A DNA stretch of 64,000 bases from Myxococcales bacterium (GTDB taxonomy: Bacteria; Myxococcota_A; Polyangia; Polyangiales; Polyangiaceae): contig JAJZQG010000004.1 of the NCBI GenBank assembly GCA_021847645.1, positions 20,705 to 84,704 on the forward strand, in the 5' to 3' direction. The position numbers and the translations under genes were made by a program. Shown in pieces: positions 1 through 8,059 of this stretch. Each line of letters starts with the position of its first letter. Position 1 is the first letter of the stretch. Below the pieces are notes generated by a model. That model did not search any database. It had not been told where the DNA came from and worked only from the letters and a program-made list of their open reading frames with translations.

Positions 1-1022
1 TGGAGATGCTGCGGCTGGCGGGCGAGCGGCTCGACGCCCTGCAGATTCCCTACGAAACGCTGCACGGGGGCATCCCCACGGAGCGTCGCCCGGCCTTGCT
101 GCAGAAGTTCCGCGACGACCCGAATCTGCGGGTGCTGTTGTCGTCGGACGCGGGCGGTGTGGGGCTGAACCTGCAGGTGGCCTCCTACGTGATTCACCTG
201 GATCTGCCGTGGAATCCTGGCAAGCTCGACCAGCGCACGGCGCGGGCGCACCGTCTGGGCCAAACGCGCGGCGTGTCCGTCACGTACCTGTGCTCGGAAG
301 AGGGCATCGAGCGCGGCATCGAAGGCACGCTGGCGGGAAAGCGCGCGGTGCGAGAGGCTGCGCTCGATCCGTCGAGCAGCGTGGACGAGCTCGAGGCGCC
401 GAGCTTCTCGGTGTTTCTGCGTCAGCTTCGGGAGGTCTTCGACAAGCTCGCGCAGCCGGGCGAAGACGTCGAGGAGGTCGAGACGCCGGAGCAAATCCCC
501 GCGCCTTCGCCAGCGCTGCCAGCGCTGCCAGCCAGCGAGCAGCGCGATGCGTCGCCGGTCGTGCCCGCGCCGGCGGTGGCGCCCGCAACGGTGGCTGAGC
601 CGACAACCGCGCCGGAGCAGCAGCCAGCGCCGTCGCCGACCGGCCCGCGCACGGAGCGCAGGGCTCGCGCGGCCGACCGGCTGCGCCTGGCCGAGCTGGT
701 GCTGCGCGAGGGATTTCATGCCGACGCGGTGAGGGCGTCGTACGACGCGCTGGCGACAGCGATTCGGGCGATGATCGAGGGGCCGGTAGGGCCGAGCCAC
801 GACGCGCTGGTCGCGATGATGTACCGGGAGTTGCTGCCGTCGGGGCGATTGCCGGTGGCGGCGCACGGGGCCTTGGCGCAGCTGCGGGATCTGACCTTGC
901 TCGACGAGCACGGGGTGGAGGTGGACGCGGAGGTAGCTGGTCGGGCGGTGACGGAAGCGCGGGAGTGGGTGGGGCGGCTGGGGTCGGACGTTTCGCTTGA
1001 CACAGGCGGGGGCGCCGTGTAA
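1..1022 (+). CDS. SNF2/DEAD-like helicase, C-terminal part (5' end outside window)
   Basis: The reading frame is open from the left edge, so the gene is cut by the window; the first in-frame ATG at 6 is internal. The visible part begins inside the helicase C-terminal (RecA2) lobe. LLSSDAGGVGLNLQVA and the arginine-finger stretch ARAHRLGQT are the SNF2-family motifs V and VI. About 110 residues of Pro/Ala-rich linker follow, then a helical tail of about 110 residues. Such proteins are ATP-driven DNA or nucleoprotein remodelers. It lies outside the integrated element, on the chromosomal side of the tRNA, and ends in TAA 53 bases before it. The family call is firm; the substrate is unknown. Confidence 0.88.
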   Translation, partial: EMLRLAGERLDALQIPYETLHGGIPTERRPALLQKFRDDPNLRVLLSSDAGGVGLNLQVASYVIHLDLPWNPGKLDQRTARAHRLGQTRGVSVTYLCSEEGIERGIEGTLAGKRAVREAALDPSSSVDELEAPSFSVFLRQLREVFDKLAQPGEDVEEVETPEQIPAPSPALPALPASEQRDASPVVPAPAVAPATVAEPTTAPEQQPAPSPTGPRTERRARAADRLRLAELVLREGFHADAVRASYDALATAIRAMIEGPVGPSHDALVAMMYRELLPSGRLPVAAHGALAQLRDLTLLDEHGVEVDAEVAGRAVTEAREWVGRLGSDVSLDTGGGAV

Positions 1023-1075
1023 GAGGCGAGGCTCTTACTTCGCGGTCCGGTGTCCTTCGGGGCGTCGGGCAGCAT

Positions 1076-1150
1076 AGGCGCGTAGCTCAGTTGGTCTAGA
1101 GCACTACCTTGACACGGTAGGGGTCGGTGGTTCGAACCCACTCGCGCCTA
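1076..1150 (+). tRNA. tRNA-Val (anticodon GAC)
   Basis: A full cloverleaf folds by eye: acceptor AGGCGCG (1076-1082) with CGCGCCT (1143-1149), D stem GCTC/GAGC, anticodon stem CTACC/GGTAG around loop TTGACAC, T stem GGTGG/CCACT around TTCGAAC, and discriminator A1150. The anticodon GAC reads valine codons GTC/GTT. CCA is not encoded. A tyrosine integrase gene ends 41 bases downstream on the opposite strand, so the tRNA 3' end is the likely attachment site. Confidence 0.95.
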
Positions 1151-1171
1151 CGAAGAGAATCTAAGAAATAC

Positions 1172-1205
1172 GGCCGTTTGACGAAGAACGTCAGCCGGCC
1201 TTTTT
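1172..1205 (+). terminator. Intrinsic terminator after tRNA-Val
   Basis: The sequence GGCCG-TT-TGACG-AAGAA-CGTCA-GC-CGGCC folds into two stacked 5-bp stems split by a TT/GC internal loop, followed by TTTTT. It should end the tRNA transcript. The stop codon of the convergent integrase gene (1191-1193) lies in its 3' arm. Confidence 0.7.
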
Positions 1206-2501
1206 CGTCGGAGCACCACCTGGGACCCCCGGAGCACCACCGGGAGCACCACCTGTATTCGGGCCCGTGTCGACGACTGGCGACGACACGAGATGGAGCA
1301 CCCGACCGATGCTCTCGCGTTGCTCGACCGGGCTCACGGTCGAATAGTGGTCCTTCATGCGGTCGGTGAGGTGACCCGAGATGCTCTTGGTCACCAGCGA
1401 CTCGACCTTGGCCGCTCGCGCCATGTCGTTGAATGTCCGGCGAAGCCCTCGCGGCGTGAAGCTCTGCCCGAGCCCCATCATGCGGCGCACCTCGGCGAAC
1501 GGCTTGCGAAGACAGGCTTCGGACCGGAATCCGCCGTCGCTCCGGGGGAAGAGAAGGTCAGACGCCTGCTGCTCGTCCGTGACGAGCTGCGTCGAGACGT
1601 GCCAGCGCAGGACCTCCATGAGCTCGGGCGGCGCGTTGATTCGCTGGCGTAGCCCGGTCTTCGTGGTCTCCATGACCTCTTCGCCGAGGGTGTGCGATCG
1701 ACGTACCAGAATCACGCCGTCATCCCAGCGGATGTCGGGCGTCGGCCCCTTGCGGCGCAGGGGGCGCATCGAAGACGGCCGCAGGCCCGTCGCGAAGCCC
1801 AGGTACGTCATTGCGTAGTAGCGTGGGAACTCCTCGCGCATCATCGTGAGGAACTGCCGGGCTTCCTCCACGTTCAGCGCATTCGGCTCTTCCTCGGTGT
1901 AGGTCGCATGCTCCGAGGTATCGAACATCCGGACCCCGTCTGTCGGGTCCTGGGAGAGCCCCAGCTCCCGGCGGGCGGCCTTGAAGATGACCCGGAGGAT
2001 GGCGAGCCAACCGTTCGCCGTGGTCGGCTCGTAGTCGCCGGCCGTAATCAGGCCCGCGATGCCGACCTGCCACTCCTCGATGTGGCTCACCCGGATCTGA
2101 TCCATGAAAAGCTCGCCGAATCCCTGTACGCCCCGCGTACCTCCGATGAGGTGGCGCAGGGTGTACCCCCAACGCTCACGCCCTCTTGCGCTCTTGATCT
2201 CCCTCTTCGCGGCCTTGCGTTCGAGCAATGAGACCGCGAAGTCGGCGAAGCGCGTCCTCGGACGCTCGGCCGAGAGGAGCCCCGCCTTGATGCGGACCTT
2301 CTCCTCGCTGAGCCATGTGAACGCGGCCGCCTCGTCGACATCCGCCATCACCCGCTTGATTTCCCGCATCCTCCCCGTGGCGGGGTCGATGACGCGGGCT
2401 CGTACCAGATATCCTCCCTCCTTTCGCTTCCAGACCCCGGGGAGCTTCGTCGGAGCCACCCAGTTCTTCCAACGTTTCACCCACTTCTTGCTGCTGTCCA
2501 T
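1191..2501 (-). CDS. Tyrosine recombinase / integrase of a tRNA-Val-associated element
   Basis: A 436-residue phage-type integrase that would recombine the element with the tRNA-Val 3' end. The N-terminal third is an arm/core-binding region (KRKEGGYLVRARV). The catalytic domain shows Arg-I in ATGLRPSSMRPL, box II in TPRGLRRTF, and SGH plus DHYSTV with the nucleophilic Tyr. The His usually found in the HxxR box is Arg here, a tolerated but uncommon change. The start is set at the ATG at 2501, where AGGTG lies 6 bases upstream; the frame stays open to 2582 without a better site. It overlaps the 3' part of the excisionase-like ORF. Convergent with the tRNA, as is usual for tRNA-targeted islands. 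Confidence 0.88.
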   Translation of the reverse strand: MDSSKKWVKRWKNWVAPTKLPGVWKRKEGGYLVRARVIDPATGRMREIKRVMADVDEAAAFTWLSEEKVRIKAGLLSAERPRTRFADFAVSLLERKAAKREIKSARGRERWGYTLRHLIGGTRGVQGFGELFMDQIRVSHIEEWQVGIAGLITAGDYEPTTANGWLAILRVIFKAARRELGLSQDPTDGVRMFDTSEHATYTEEEPNALNVEEARQFLTMMREEFPRYYAMTYLGFATGLRPSSMRPLRRKGPTPDIRWDDGVILVRRSHTLGEEVMETTKTGLRQRINAPPELMEVLRWHVSTQLVTDEQQASDLLFPRSDGGFRSEACLRKPFAEVRRMMGLGQSFTPRGLRRTFNDMARAAKVESLVTKSISGHLTDRMKDHYSTVSPVEQRESIGRVLHLVSSPVVDTGPNTGGAPGGAPGVPGGAPTKKAG

Positions 2502-2739
2502 GATGTGCACCTGTTTCGTCTGAAGGCGCACCTGGACGATCCGCGGGAAGCATAGCAGGTGGCGCACCGGCGACAAACGCATCCAAGTCCTCGACGCGGA
2601 ACATCCAGGTGCCGGCGCCGCCGCGCCTCCCGACCGATCGGAGGCGGCCTTCGAGCCGCGCCTTGCGGATCGCTCCGGTCGTGCTGTAGCCGCAATACGC
2701 GGCGGCCTGGCTCGTCGTGAGGTAGGCGTGCATCGTCAT
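2176..2739 (-). CDS. Excisionase-like HTH protein, overlapping the integrase gene
   Basis: The first ~60 residues form a MerR/Xis-type helix-turn-helix: LTTSQAAAYCGYSTTGAIRK, a short wing, then FRVEDLDAFV. GGGAAGG lies just upstream of ATGs at 2739 and 2733. By position it should be the directionality factor (Xis) of the neighbouring integrase. The frame does not close after the HTH domain. It runs about 325 bases into the integrase gene in a different phase, where the sequence reads as low-complexity shadow coding. Either the product has a meaningless tail, or a +1 frameshift between 2582 and 2501 joins the HTH to the integrase. Confidence 0.6.
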   Translation of the reverse strand: MTMHAYLTTSQAAAYCGYSTTGAIRKARLEGRLRSVGRRGGAGTWMFRVEDLDAFVAGAPPAMLPADRPGAPSDETGAHHGQQQEVGETLEELGGSDEAPRGLEAKGGRISGTSPRHRPRHGEDAGNQAGDGGCRRGGRVHMAQRGEGPHQGGAPLGRASEDALRRLRGLIARTQGREEGDQERKRA

Positions 2740-2842
2740 CCTTCCCATTCGGCGGAGTCGATCGTCGGCCGAGGCTCGGCGACGAGGCCGCTCTCGCAGG
2801 CCGTTCCCCCGCGAGGACCGGGCTACGACCGGCTCGCGCCGT

Positions 2843-3166
2843 TCAGACCGCGTCGTTGTCGCGGAAGACGTCGATCGCCGGAGCCTTGCCCTCCGGCGTG
2901 ACGATTGCTGTCCGCGCGACGCGCTCGAGCAACGCGCGGCATTGCTCGTGGTCGCACGGGTTGTCGCCCGTCGCCGTGAACGAGACGCTGGCGACGTTCA
3001 GCTTGTCCTCCCCGTTGCCCTTGGGCCTCGAGAACTCGCCGACGATCTCGAACTCGACCGATCCCCGAGCCTCGAGCGCGCAGGATGCCGCGCGCACCGC
3101 AACCGAGAACGCCGCGCGTCTGCCCTCGCCGATCCGACCGTGAATCCGGAATCTGACCTGCTGCAT
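2843..3166 (-). CDS. Hypothetical protein, 107 aa
   Basis: A small, Arg- and Ala-rich protein I do not recognise. The pattern of alternating hydrophobic residues (VRFRIHGRI, VEFEIVGEF, NVASVSFTATG) suggests a small beta-rich fold. GGGAG 9 bases before the ATG at 3166 supports the start. It is transcribed in the same direction as the excisionase and integrase genes and lies 103 bases upstream of the excisionase frame. No signal peptide or membrane segment is visible. Confidence 0.55.
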   Translation of the reverse strand: MQQVRFRIHGRIGEGRRAAFSVAVRAASCALEARGSVEFEIVGEFSRPKGNGEDKLNVASVSFTATGDNPCDHEQCRALLERVARTAIVTPEGKAPAIDVFRDNDAV

Positions 3167-3517
3167 GATCGGTCTCCCTTCACATCAGTAATGTCCTCCG
3201 GTGGCTATCCTGTTGCGGACACGCGCGGCGATCTAGGCGGCCAGCGCCGACACCGTCGCGCTTCTTCGACTTGACGGTTCAGGCCTCGAGCGAAGCCGCG
3301 CGTCACAGGATGTCTGCGGCGTGTTCGGACTGACATGGCCGAACGCACCGCGGACTCGCGTTATCCACATCGGATCAGTCGACTACACGTCGCGTGGCCA
3401 ATAGCGGAGGAACGCGGCACCGTCGATGCCGCTTTCGGCGCCGGTCCTCTGGTGCCCGTGCCGGTCAACCGACCCCGGCGCGCCGCGTCCTCCTGGATGG
3501 GATGATTCTGCCTGCCG
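3167..3517. other. Intergenic stretch, nothing recognised
   Basis: About 350 bases between two minus-strand small genes. The overlapping ORFs here are Arg/Ser/Pro-rich and have no convincing start signals. I see no hairpin followed by T or repeat. Confidence 0.5.
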
Positions 3518-3856
3518 TCAGCTCGTGGTCGCTCTTGACCTGCGCGGGTACATCTTGCGCCGAACGAGATCGAGCTTCTCGATCTCCTCGGGCGAGTAGT
3601 TCCGTGCGAAGCTCCAGATCCCTTTACGCACCCGGACGAACTGGTCAGACCGCTGCAGCACCTGTCGCACCTTGTCGCGCGCGTGCTTTCGGCCCGTGGA
3701 CTTGGGGTGGCGCTCCACCACCGCGTACATCGCGGCGAGGGAGGCCGTCCCGCCGAGGGCTTCGAGCGCGCGCAGGACGATGGTGTCCCAGGTCTCGGTC
3801 ATGATCGCGTTCGCCCAGAGCGTGGCCGGGTCTGGGGCGTGTTCCGTCGCTCGCAT
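3518..3856 (-). CDS. Winged-helix (HARE-HTH-like) protein
   Basis: About 112 residues. The core WDTIVLRALEALGGTASLAAMY, then RKHARDKVRQVLQR and VRVRKGIWSF, matches the layout of the winged-helix domain often appended to restriction endonucleases and other DNA-modifying enzymes: helix, Gly turn, HTH, and a beta-wing ending in G-x-W. No enzymatic domain is attached, so it may be a free DNA-binding subunit or regulator. The start is uncertain. ATGs at 3856 and 3802 are possible and neither has a clear ribosome site. Confidence 0.5.
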   Translation of the reverse strand: MRATEHAPDPATLWANAIMTETWDTIVLRALEALGGTASLAAMYAVVERHPKSTGRKHARDKVRQVLQRSDQFVRVRKGIWSFARNYSPEEIEKLDLVRRKMYPRRSRATTS

Positions 3857-4150
3857 ATGGTTCAAGCCGGGGTCGGCCCGAACACGGGCGAGAAGGAACC
3901 GGTGCCGCAGGCGTCACGACTGGTCCGTCATCCCGTCCTCCTTGACTCGCGCCGGCTAGCGGCGCGCTGGTCTCGCATGTCGTGGAACCCGTGTTCCTCG
4001 GAATGATCATGTCCGGCGGGAGAGCGGTTGTTGCGAGTCGGCAAGCGCCAAGCCGGTGCCCTTTCCGCGCGGCGAGGTGACGACACTTCGTGCGATGCGG
4101 GGGCGAGAGGTAGCCTACTCGCTGTCCTCAATGGGGGCGCTGCTACCGCG

Positions 4151-4840
4151 CTAGCCGTTGAAGAACCGGTCCACTTGCTTGAGCATCTTGAGCCCCGTCG
4201 GGCCGCAGTACTCCCCGACCAGCCGCTCGAAGTAATCGGGCGACACGAAGGGAACGGGCGTGGCGTACCAACCCGGAGAATCACGCTGGCTGTCGGCGCG
4301 AAACACGAGCACCAAGGTTTCCGGCTCACCCCGATCGTTCGCTCGCATTGCCCAGACCTGCTCGCCGCAGGGAAATTCCGGGTCATCCAACGCAAGTGGA
4401 GACACCAGACGCTCGAGAAACGTCCTGCCGAACTCCTCCATAGCGGCCTCGTCCAGGCGAAGTTCGGCACGAGGATTCTGGTCGGATCGGAGTGAATCAA
4501 ACAGCGCCTTATTCTCCTCGTCGTCGAGCGGGTAGATCACCGCCCACCCCTCCGTGTCCAATTCGGTAGGGTTGACGGGCCGCGTCTTCGCACGGAAACT
4601 CGCAGCGAGATCCTCCCCGATGCGATCTCCGAGCCTATGAAGTCGGTCAGGCCGGAGACGCATAAGCGTGCGGCGAACGCGGCCGATCGTCGTGTGCGGA
4701 GTGAGAAGCCCAGCGTATCGCCCGGATGGCTGTGGCCGGAAATGGAACGTGAGGTGCCTGCCGTCGCGGGACTTCTGAGCGATGACGCACCGGTTCTCGT
4801 TGATGTCGACGACAAGATGCCCGAACAAATCAATGCGCAT
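4151..4840 (-). CDS. Hypothetical protein, 229 aa, possible third gene of the GHKL-nuclease/HEPN cluster
   Basis: I do not recognise this protein. The start at 4840 (MRIDLFGHL) is chosen because AAGGAGAG lies 8 bases upstream; the longer frame to 4939 is poor. It is mixed alpha/beta without a signal peptide or membrane helix. It has an acidic, Trp-containing middle (EGWAVIYPLDDEEN) and a C-terminal stretch with Phe/Tyr and Gly (YFERLVGEYCGPTGL). It follows the HEPN gene on the same strand after 128 bases, so co-transcription is plausible but not certain. Confidence 0.55.
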   Translation of the reverse strand: MRIDLFGHLVVDINENRCVIAQKSRDGRHLTFHFRPQPSGRYAGLLTPHTTIGRVRRTLMRLRPDRLHRLGDRIGEDLAASFRAKTRPVNPTELDTEGWAVIYPLDDEENKALFDSLRSDQNPRAELRLDEAAMEEFGRTFLERLVSPLALDDPEFPCGEQVWAMRANDRGEPETLVLVFRADSQRDSPGWYATPVPFVSPDYFERLVGEYCGPTGLKMLKQVDRFFNG

Positions 4841-4968
4841 GACGAACTCTCCTTGGGATGAGCATGAAGCCTCGGGCCAACGAAAGGCCGTGGGGGAGTT
4901 CGTGCTCGTCAAGAGTAGCGAGCGACGACGTTGTGTCAAGCCCGTGTGAGAGGGGAACCCTGGCCCAA

Positions 4969-5463
4969 TCAGTCCGGCGATCGCCCCGCGTATCGGCGGA
5001 AGGCGGCGATGAGCTGACCGATGTCCTCTGCTCTAAGCTCCACGACCCAGGTCGGCTCCTTTTCGCGCTTCTGATCGCTCATCGCGTAGTTCTTGAGCAC
5101 CAGACCCTCGATTTGACCGTTGTCGTCGGGGAATGTGACCATGCTCGCGTGGGCGAGGGTGTGCCGCAGGTACTTGAGCACCCGGTATCGAGTGCCGCCC
5201 GGCACGTACTGCAGGATGTTCAGCCGGGCGGCGATCTCCGTGCACAGTTCGTCGGCGGATCGGTCGACGGGCGGCGGATGGTCCGCGCCCTCTTCTGCGT
5301 CGAGCGGCTTGACGTGTTCCCATGCAATCGCCGCGCATAGGAGCAGGACCGCGCGTCCGAGCGTAACCTCCAACCCCAGGTCACGCGCGGCACCTGCGAG
5401 CTCCTCATAGGCCTTGCAGCCGTTGCGGAGCGGATGCATCGTCAGGTCCGTATAGTCGCCCAT
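4969..5463 (-). CDS. HEPN-domain protein (Rx4H motif)
   Basis: A 164-residue all-helical protein. LKYLRHTLAH contains the R-x4-H motif (R100, H105) of HEPN nucleases, which in toxin and abortive-infection proteins cleave RNA. The tail (VELRAEDIGQLIAAF) is typical of the pEK499-type HEPN subgroup. GGGAGG stands 5 bases before the ATG. It lies 34 bases downstream of the GHKL ATPase-nuclease gene on the same strand, so the two are probably one transcript. RNase activity is inferred from the motif; inactive structural HEPN proteins also exist. Confidence 0.62.
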   Translation of the reverse strand: MGDYTDLTMHPLRNGCKAYEELAGAARDLGLEVTLGRAVLLLCAAIAWEHVKPLDAEEGADHPPPVDRSADELCTEIAARLNILQYVPGGTRYRVLKYLRHTLAHASMVTFPDDNGQIEGLVLKNYAMSDQKREKEPTWVVELRAEDIGQLIAAFRRYAGRSPD

Positions 5464-5497
5464 CGGTCCCTCCCCGTGTTGTCCGAGCGCAGGTGGC

Positions 5498-7480
5498 CTA
5501 CTTCTCCTCGAACGCAGCCGCGGGCAGGTACTTCGCGTACGTCTGCTTCAAGTACTCGAGCCCCGCGTCGTGATCCGCCATGTACTTCAGGCGTTCCTCG
5601 AAGAACCGTAGCCTGGAGCGTGCCGCTTCGAGAATCTCGCCCCAAGTCTTCACCCAGACCGTCGCCCGAAGCGTGTCAAATCGGGTGAGCAGGCCGTCGG
5701 GCCTGTCCGACTGCCCGTGCACCTTGTCGCGGATCACGTCATCCATGTCGTTCGAGATGGCCCAGAACGACCAGCGGGTGTTCGTGGAGTGGAACCGCTC
5801 ATCCTTCGCGATTGCCTGCGCGTACCGTTCGATCTGGGTCGCGACAGCCCCGTCGATCGCTACACTCGGGCGCTTGAGCTCCACGACGAGGTGTTCGCGC
5901 TCGTCCCCGTTCCGCAGCACGCGCGAGAACATCGCGTCCACGATGGCGACCGAGCCCTTGGCGTCGAGCACTGGGGCCAGATCCTCGTCGTCCGACCGAC
6001 CGATGTACTTCTTGTGCCTTCGAAGCACCTCGGTCAGGCTCTGATCGTCCACCGCGAGGGTGTACTCCTCACCAAACAGCCACGTGTGGTGGACGAGGAT
6101 TCGGTGAAGTCCGCGCCGCTCGAGAAGCGCCTTCTTAAGCTCCTTGTCGAAGAGGATCTTGTCGAGTCCGGCGAGGAAATCGAGGCGGGTGCGCACTGTC
6201 TGGGTCGAGTCGATGATGGCGGCGAGCGACGTCCGATCGACGAGATCTGCGAGTTCGGCTTGTTTTTCCGCCGGAAGGTCGACCACGGCGCGGAGGATTT
6301 TCTGCAAGCTGCCGGGCCCGCGCTCGAGCGCCTGGCGCACCATCTGCATGGTGAACGCCTTCGTCTTCGTGTCCGTTCTGTCGAACCCCGGCAGGTGAGC
6401 GTCGATGTTGATCGCGACGACGTCGAACACCTGGCGCTCGACCCGTTCGACCGGGTCTGCGGGCGGCCCCTCGTACGGATAGGCGCCCTCCTCCTTCAAG
6501 CGCTCGATCACGCTCTTGTGCAGTTCGACCGCCCGAAGCCGGAAGTGCTCGCGCATCCGCTCCTGCGCCGTGTCGATGAGCCGCATGAATGAGGGACTCA
6601 TGTCAACGAGCGCGAGGCGGTTGCCAGCCTCGGCTGCTCGAAACGCATCGCTGCGGAGGAACGCGGTGAAATGGAACCCCGGCGCCTTGATGCCCGCCTG
6701 GCGCTCGGCGAGGGTGAACCCGGCGCCGTCGCACAGGAGCAGAAGCCTGTCGAACGGCCGTGTCCACTCGATGATCGTGAGCCTGGCCTCGATGGGCTCG
6801 CCGGTCTCGTCGGCAACCCCAGTGAGGTCGTAGTCGGCGGTGTGGGCGATGAGGGACGTGGGGTCAAGCGGCAGGCTGTCGACCGTGATGCTGACGTCCG
6901 GGTATGCCCGGAGGTACAGGGCGAAGATGCGGGTCAGCGCGTCGGCGGTCGCCTTCAGACGTAGGCGCCCCGCGAGCTCCTGGTCCAGTCCGACGATCGA
7001 GACCTCCGTCCCTGTCCGTTGTCTCTTGGTCGGCTGCGGCTCGCCGACCTCGAACTTGCGAAGGCTCCCGCGCTCCGCGCGGATCTCGAATTCGCGGATT
7101 TCGCCATCCGCCCCGAAGGTCGTGTTCCAGGTGACGGCATTGCCAAAGCGGAATCCAGCGTATCGACCGACGCCCGCCCTGCCGTGAAGGCGTCGCTTCC
7201 GGACGCGCGAGGTAGTCGTGGCGGACTTCCACGAGCCGCCGAGGCGGCCGAAGTACGCCTGGGCGTCTTCCGGCGTGATTCCGTGCCCGTCGTCCGCAAC
7301 CCGGATGGCGTCGATGACCAATAGGGGTCCGGCCCCGCGCGTGTCGAAACGAACATCAATCCGGGTGGCGTCTGCGTCCACCCCGTTCCAGATTAGCTCG
7401 GCCAGCGCCGCGGTCGGAGGCAGATTGCGGACGAGGCGTTCGTAGTGGTCCTGCTGAACTTCAACGTCGATCGTCGTCAT
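5498..7480 (-). CDS. GHKL (Hsp90/MORC-type) ATPase with C-terminal PD-(D/E)XK nuclease-like domain
   Basis: A 660-residue fusion. The N-terminal GHKL ATPase shows the N-box AELIWNGVDADA (E28, N32), the G1 motif VADDGHGI (D64) and the ATP-lid Gly motif HGRAGVGRY at about 99-107. A long helical middle follows. The C-terminal ~200 residues resemble the Shedu/DUF4263 nuclease layout: LVHHTWLFGEEY, then IVDAMFSR with a candidate catalytic Asp, then VVELKRP (E-x-K). ATP-driven conformational gating of a nuclease is the natural inference and suggests restriction of foreign DNA. It is first in a minus-strand set with the HEPN gene. The start ATG has only a weak GGGAA ribosome site. Confidence 0.72.
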   Translation of the reverse strand: MTTIDVEVQQDHYERLVRNLPPTAALAELIWNGVDADATRIDVRFDTRGAGPLLVIDAIRVADDGHGITPEDAQAYFGRLGGSWKSATTTSRVRKRRLHGRAGVGRYAGFRFGNAVTWNTTFGADGEIREFEIRAERGSLRKFEVGEPQPTKRQRTGTEVSIVGLDQELAGRLRLKATADALTRIFALYLRAYPDVSITVDSLPLDPTSLIAHTADYDLTGVADETGEPIEARLTIIEWTRPFDRLLLLCDGAGFTLAERQAGIKAPGFHFTAFLRSDAFRAAEAGNRLALVDMSPSFMRLIDTAQERMREHFRLRAVELHKSVIERLKEEGAYPYEGPPADPVERVERQVFDVVAINIDAHLPGFDRTDTKTKAFTMQMVRQALERGPGSLQKILRAVVDLPAEKQAELADLVDRTSLAAIIDSTQTVRTRLDFLAGLDKILFDKELKKALLERRGLHRILVHHTWLFGEEYTLAVDDQSLTEVLRRHKKYIGRSDDEDLAPVLDAKGSVAIVDAMFSRVLRNGDEREHLVVELKRPSVAIDGAVATQIERYAQAIAKDERFHSTNTRWSFWAISNDMDDVIRDKVHGQSDRPDGLLTRFDTLRATVWVKTWGEILEAARSRLRFFEERLKYMADHDAGLEYLKQTYAKYLPAAAFEEK

Positions 7481-7746
7481 GAGCCGTTCCCGTAGCTGGC
7501 CGTCGTCGCTTGCGATGGCGGTACTCTACAGCCCGATCGTGCGCGATGACAGTCTGGATCCACCCGCACTGTTCGCCCTCCGCGCGATTCAGCCCCTGCA
7601 ACGCGCTCGCCCCGGTGCAGTAGCCGAGACCGCGTGCTATTCCATTGCTCGACGAGGCTCCGACAGCCCTGAGACCTTCCAGGTCGCTGGAGCATGGGAC
7701 GAGGCCCCGCTTCTTCCCGGCGGTCGATCTTCTACGGTGGTCGGCG
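7481..7746. promoter_or_regulatory. Region upstream of the GHKL-nuclease gene
   Basis: About 265 bases that should hold the promoter of the minus-strand GHKL/HEPN genes. I see no clear -35/-10 pair and no strong inverted repeat. The overlapping ORFs are shadows. Confidence 0.35.
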
Positions 7747-7968
7747 ATGATGCTCTGCAAGCACCACTTCTTGTACGAACGGCGGATCCCCGGCTCTAAC
7801 GGAGCGGTCTGGCTTCATGATGAGGAGCGGTGCGGGTTTCTGATGTCGCTTCCCGAGCCGCACCTCACGGCGGCCCGGGAGATGATGTCGCTGGCCGCCG
7901 ACGGGGGCTCTACACCCATCCGATGCGACTTCCGCGGCCAGCCCCCGTGCCCATACTACGAGCCGTAG
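7747..7968 (+). CDS. Small hypothetical protein, 73 aa
   Basis: Starts with tandem ATGs at 7747 and encodes a composition that looks protein-like (CKHHFLYERR, CGFLMSLPEPHL, PPCPYYEP) rather than the usual Arg/Pro/Ala shadow. Two Cys-containing ends could bind metal. There is no strong ribosome site. It stands alone on the plus strand between two minus-strand genes. It may be a real orphan gene or chance coding. Confidence 0.3.
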   Translation: MMLCKHHFLYERRIPGSNGAVWLHDEERCGFLMSLPEPHLTAAREMMSLAADGGSTPIRCDFRGQPPCPYYEP

Positions 7969-8059
7969 TCGTCCCCGTTGGGGCACTTTTGGAAAGGCGG
8001 CACCGCGCAGAGACCCGCCGCCCCCTCGTCGACTCGCCGCGTCCGGTCCCGCCGACCGG

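Noticed and set aside
1125..1150. Second copy of the tRNA-Val 3' end (attR) within the window
   Set aside because: I scanned by eye for TTCGAACCC and the acceptor sequence and found no matching second copy; a computed search could still find a diverged one.
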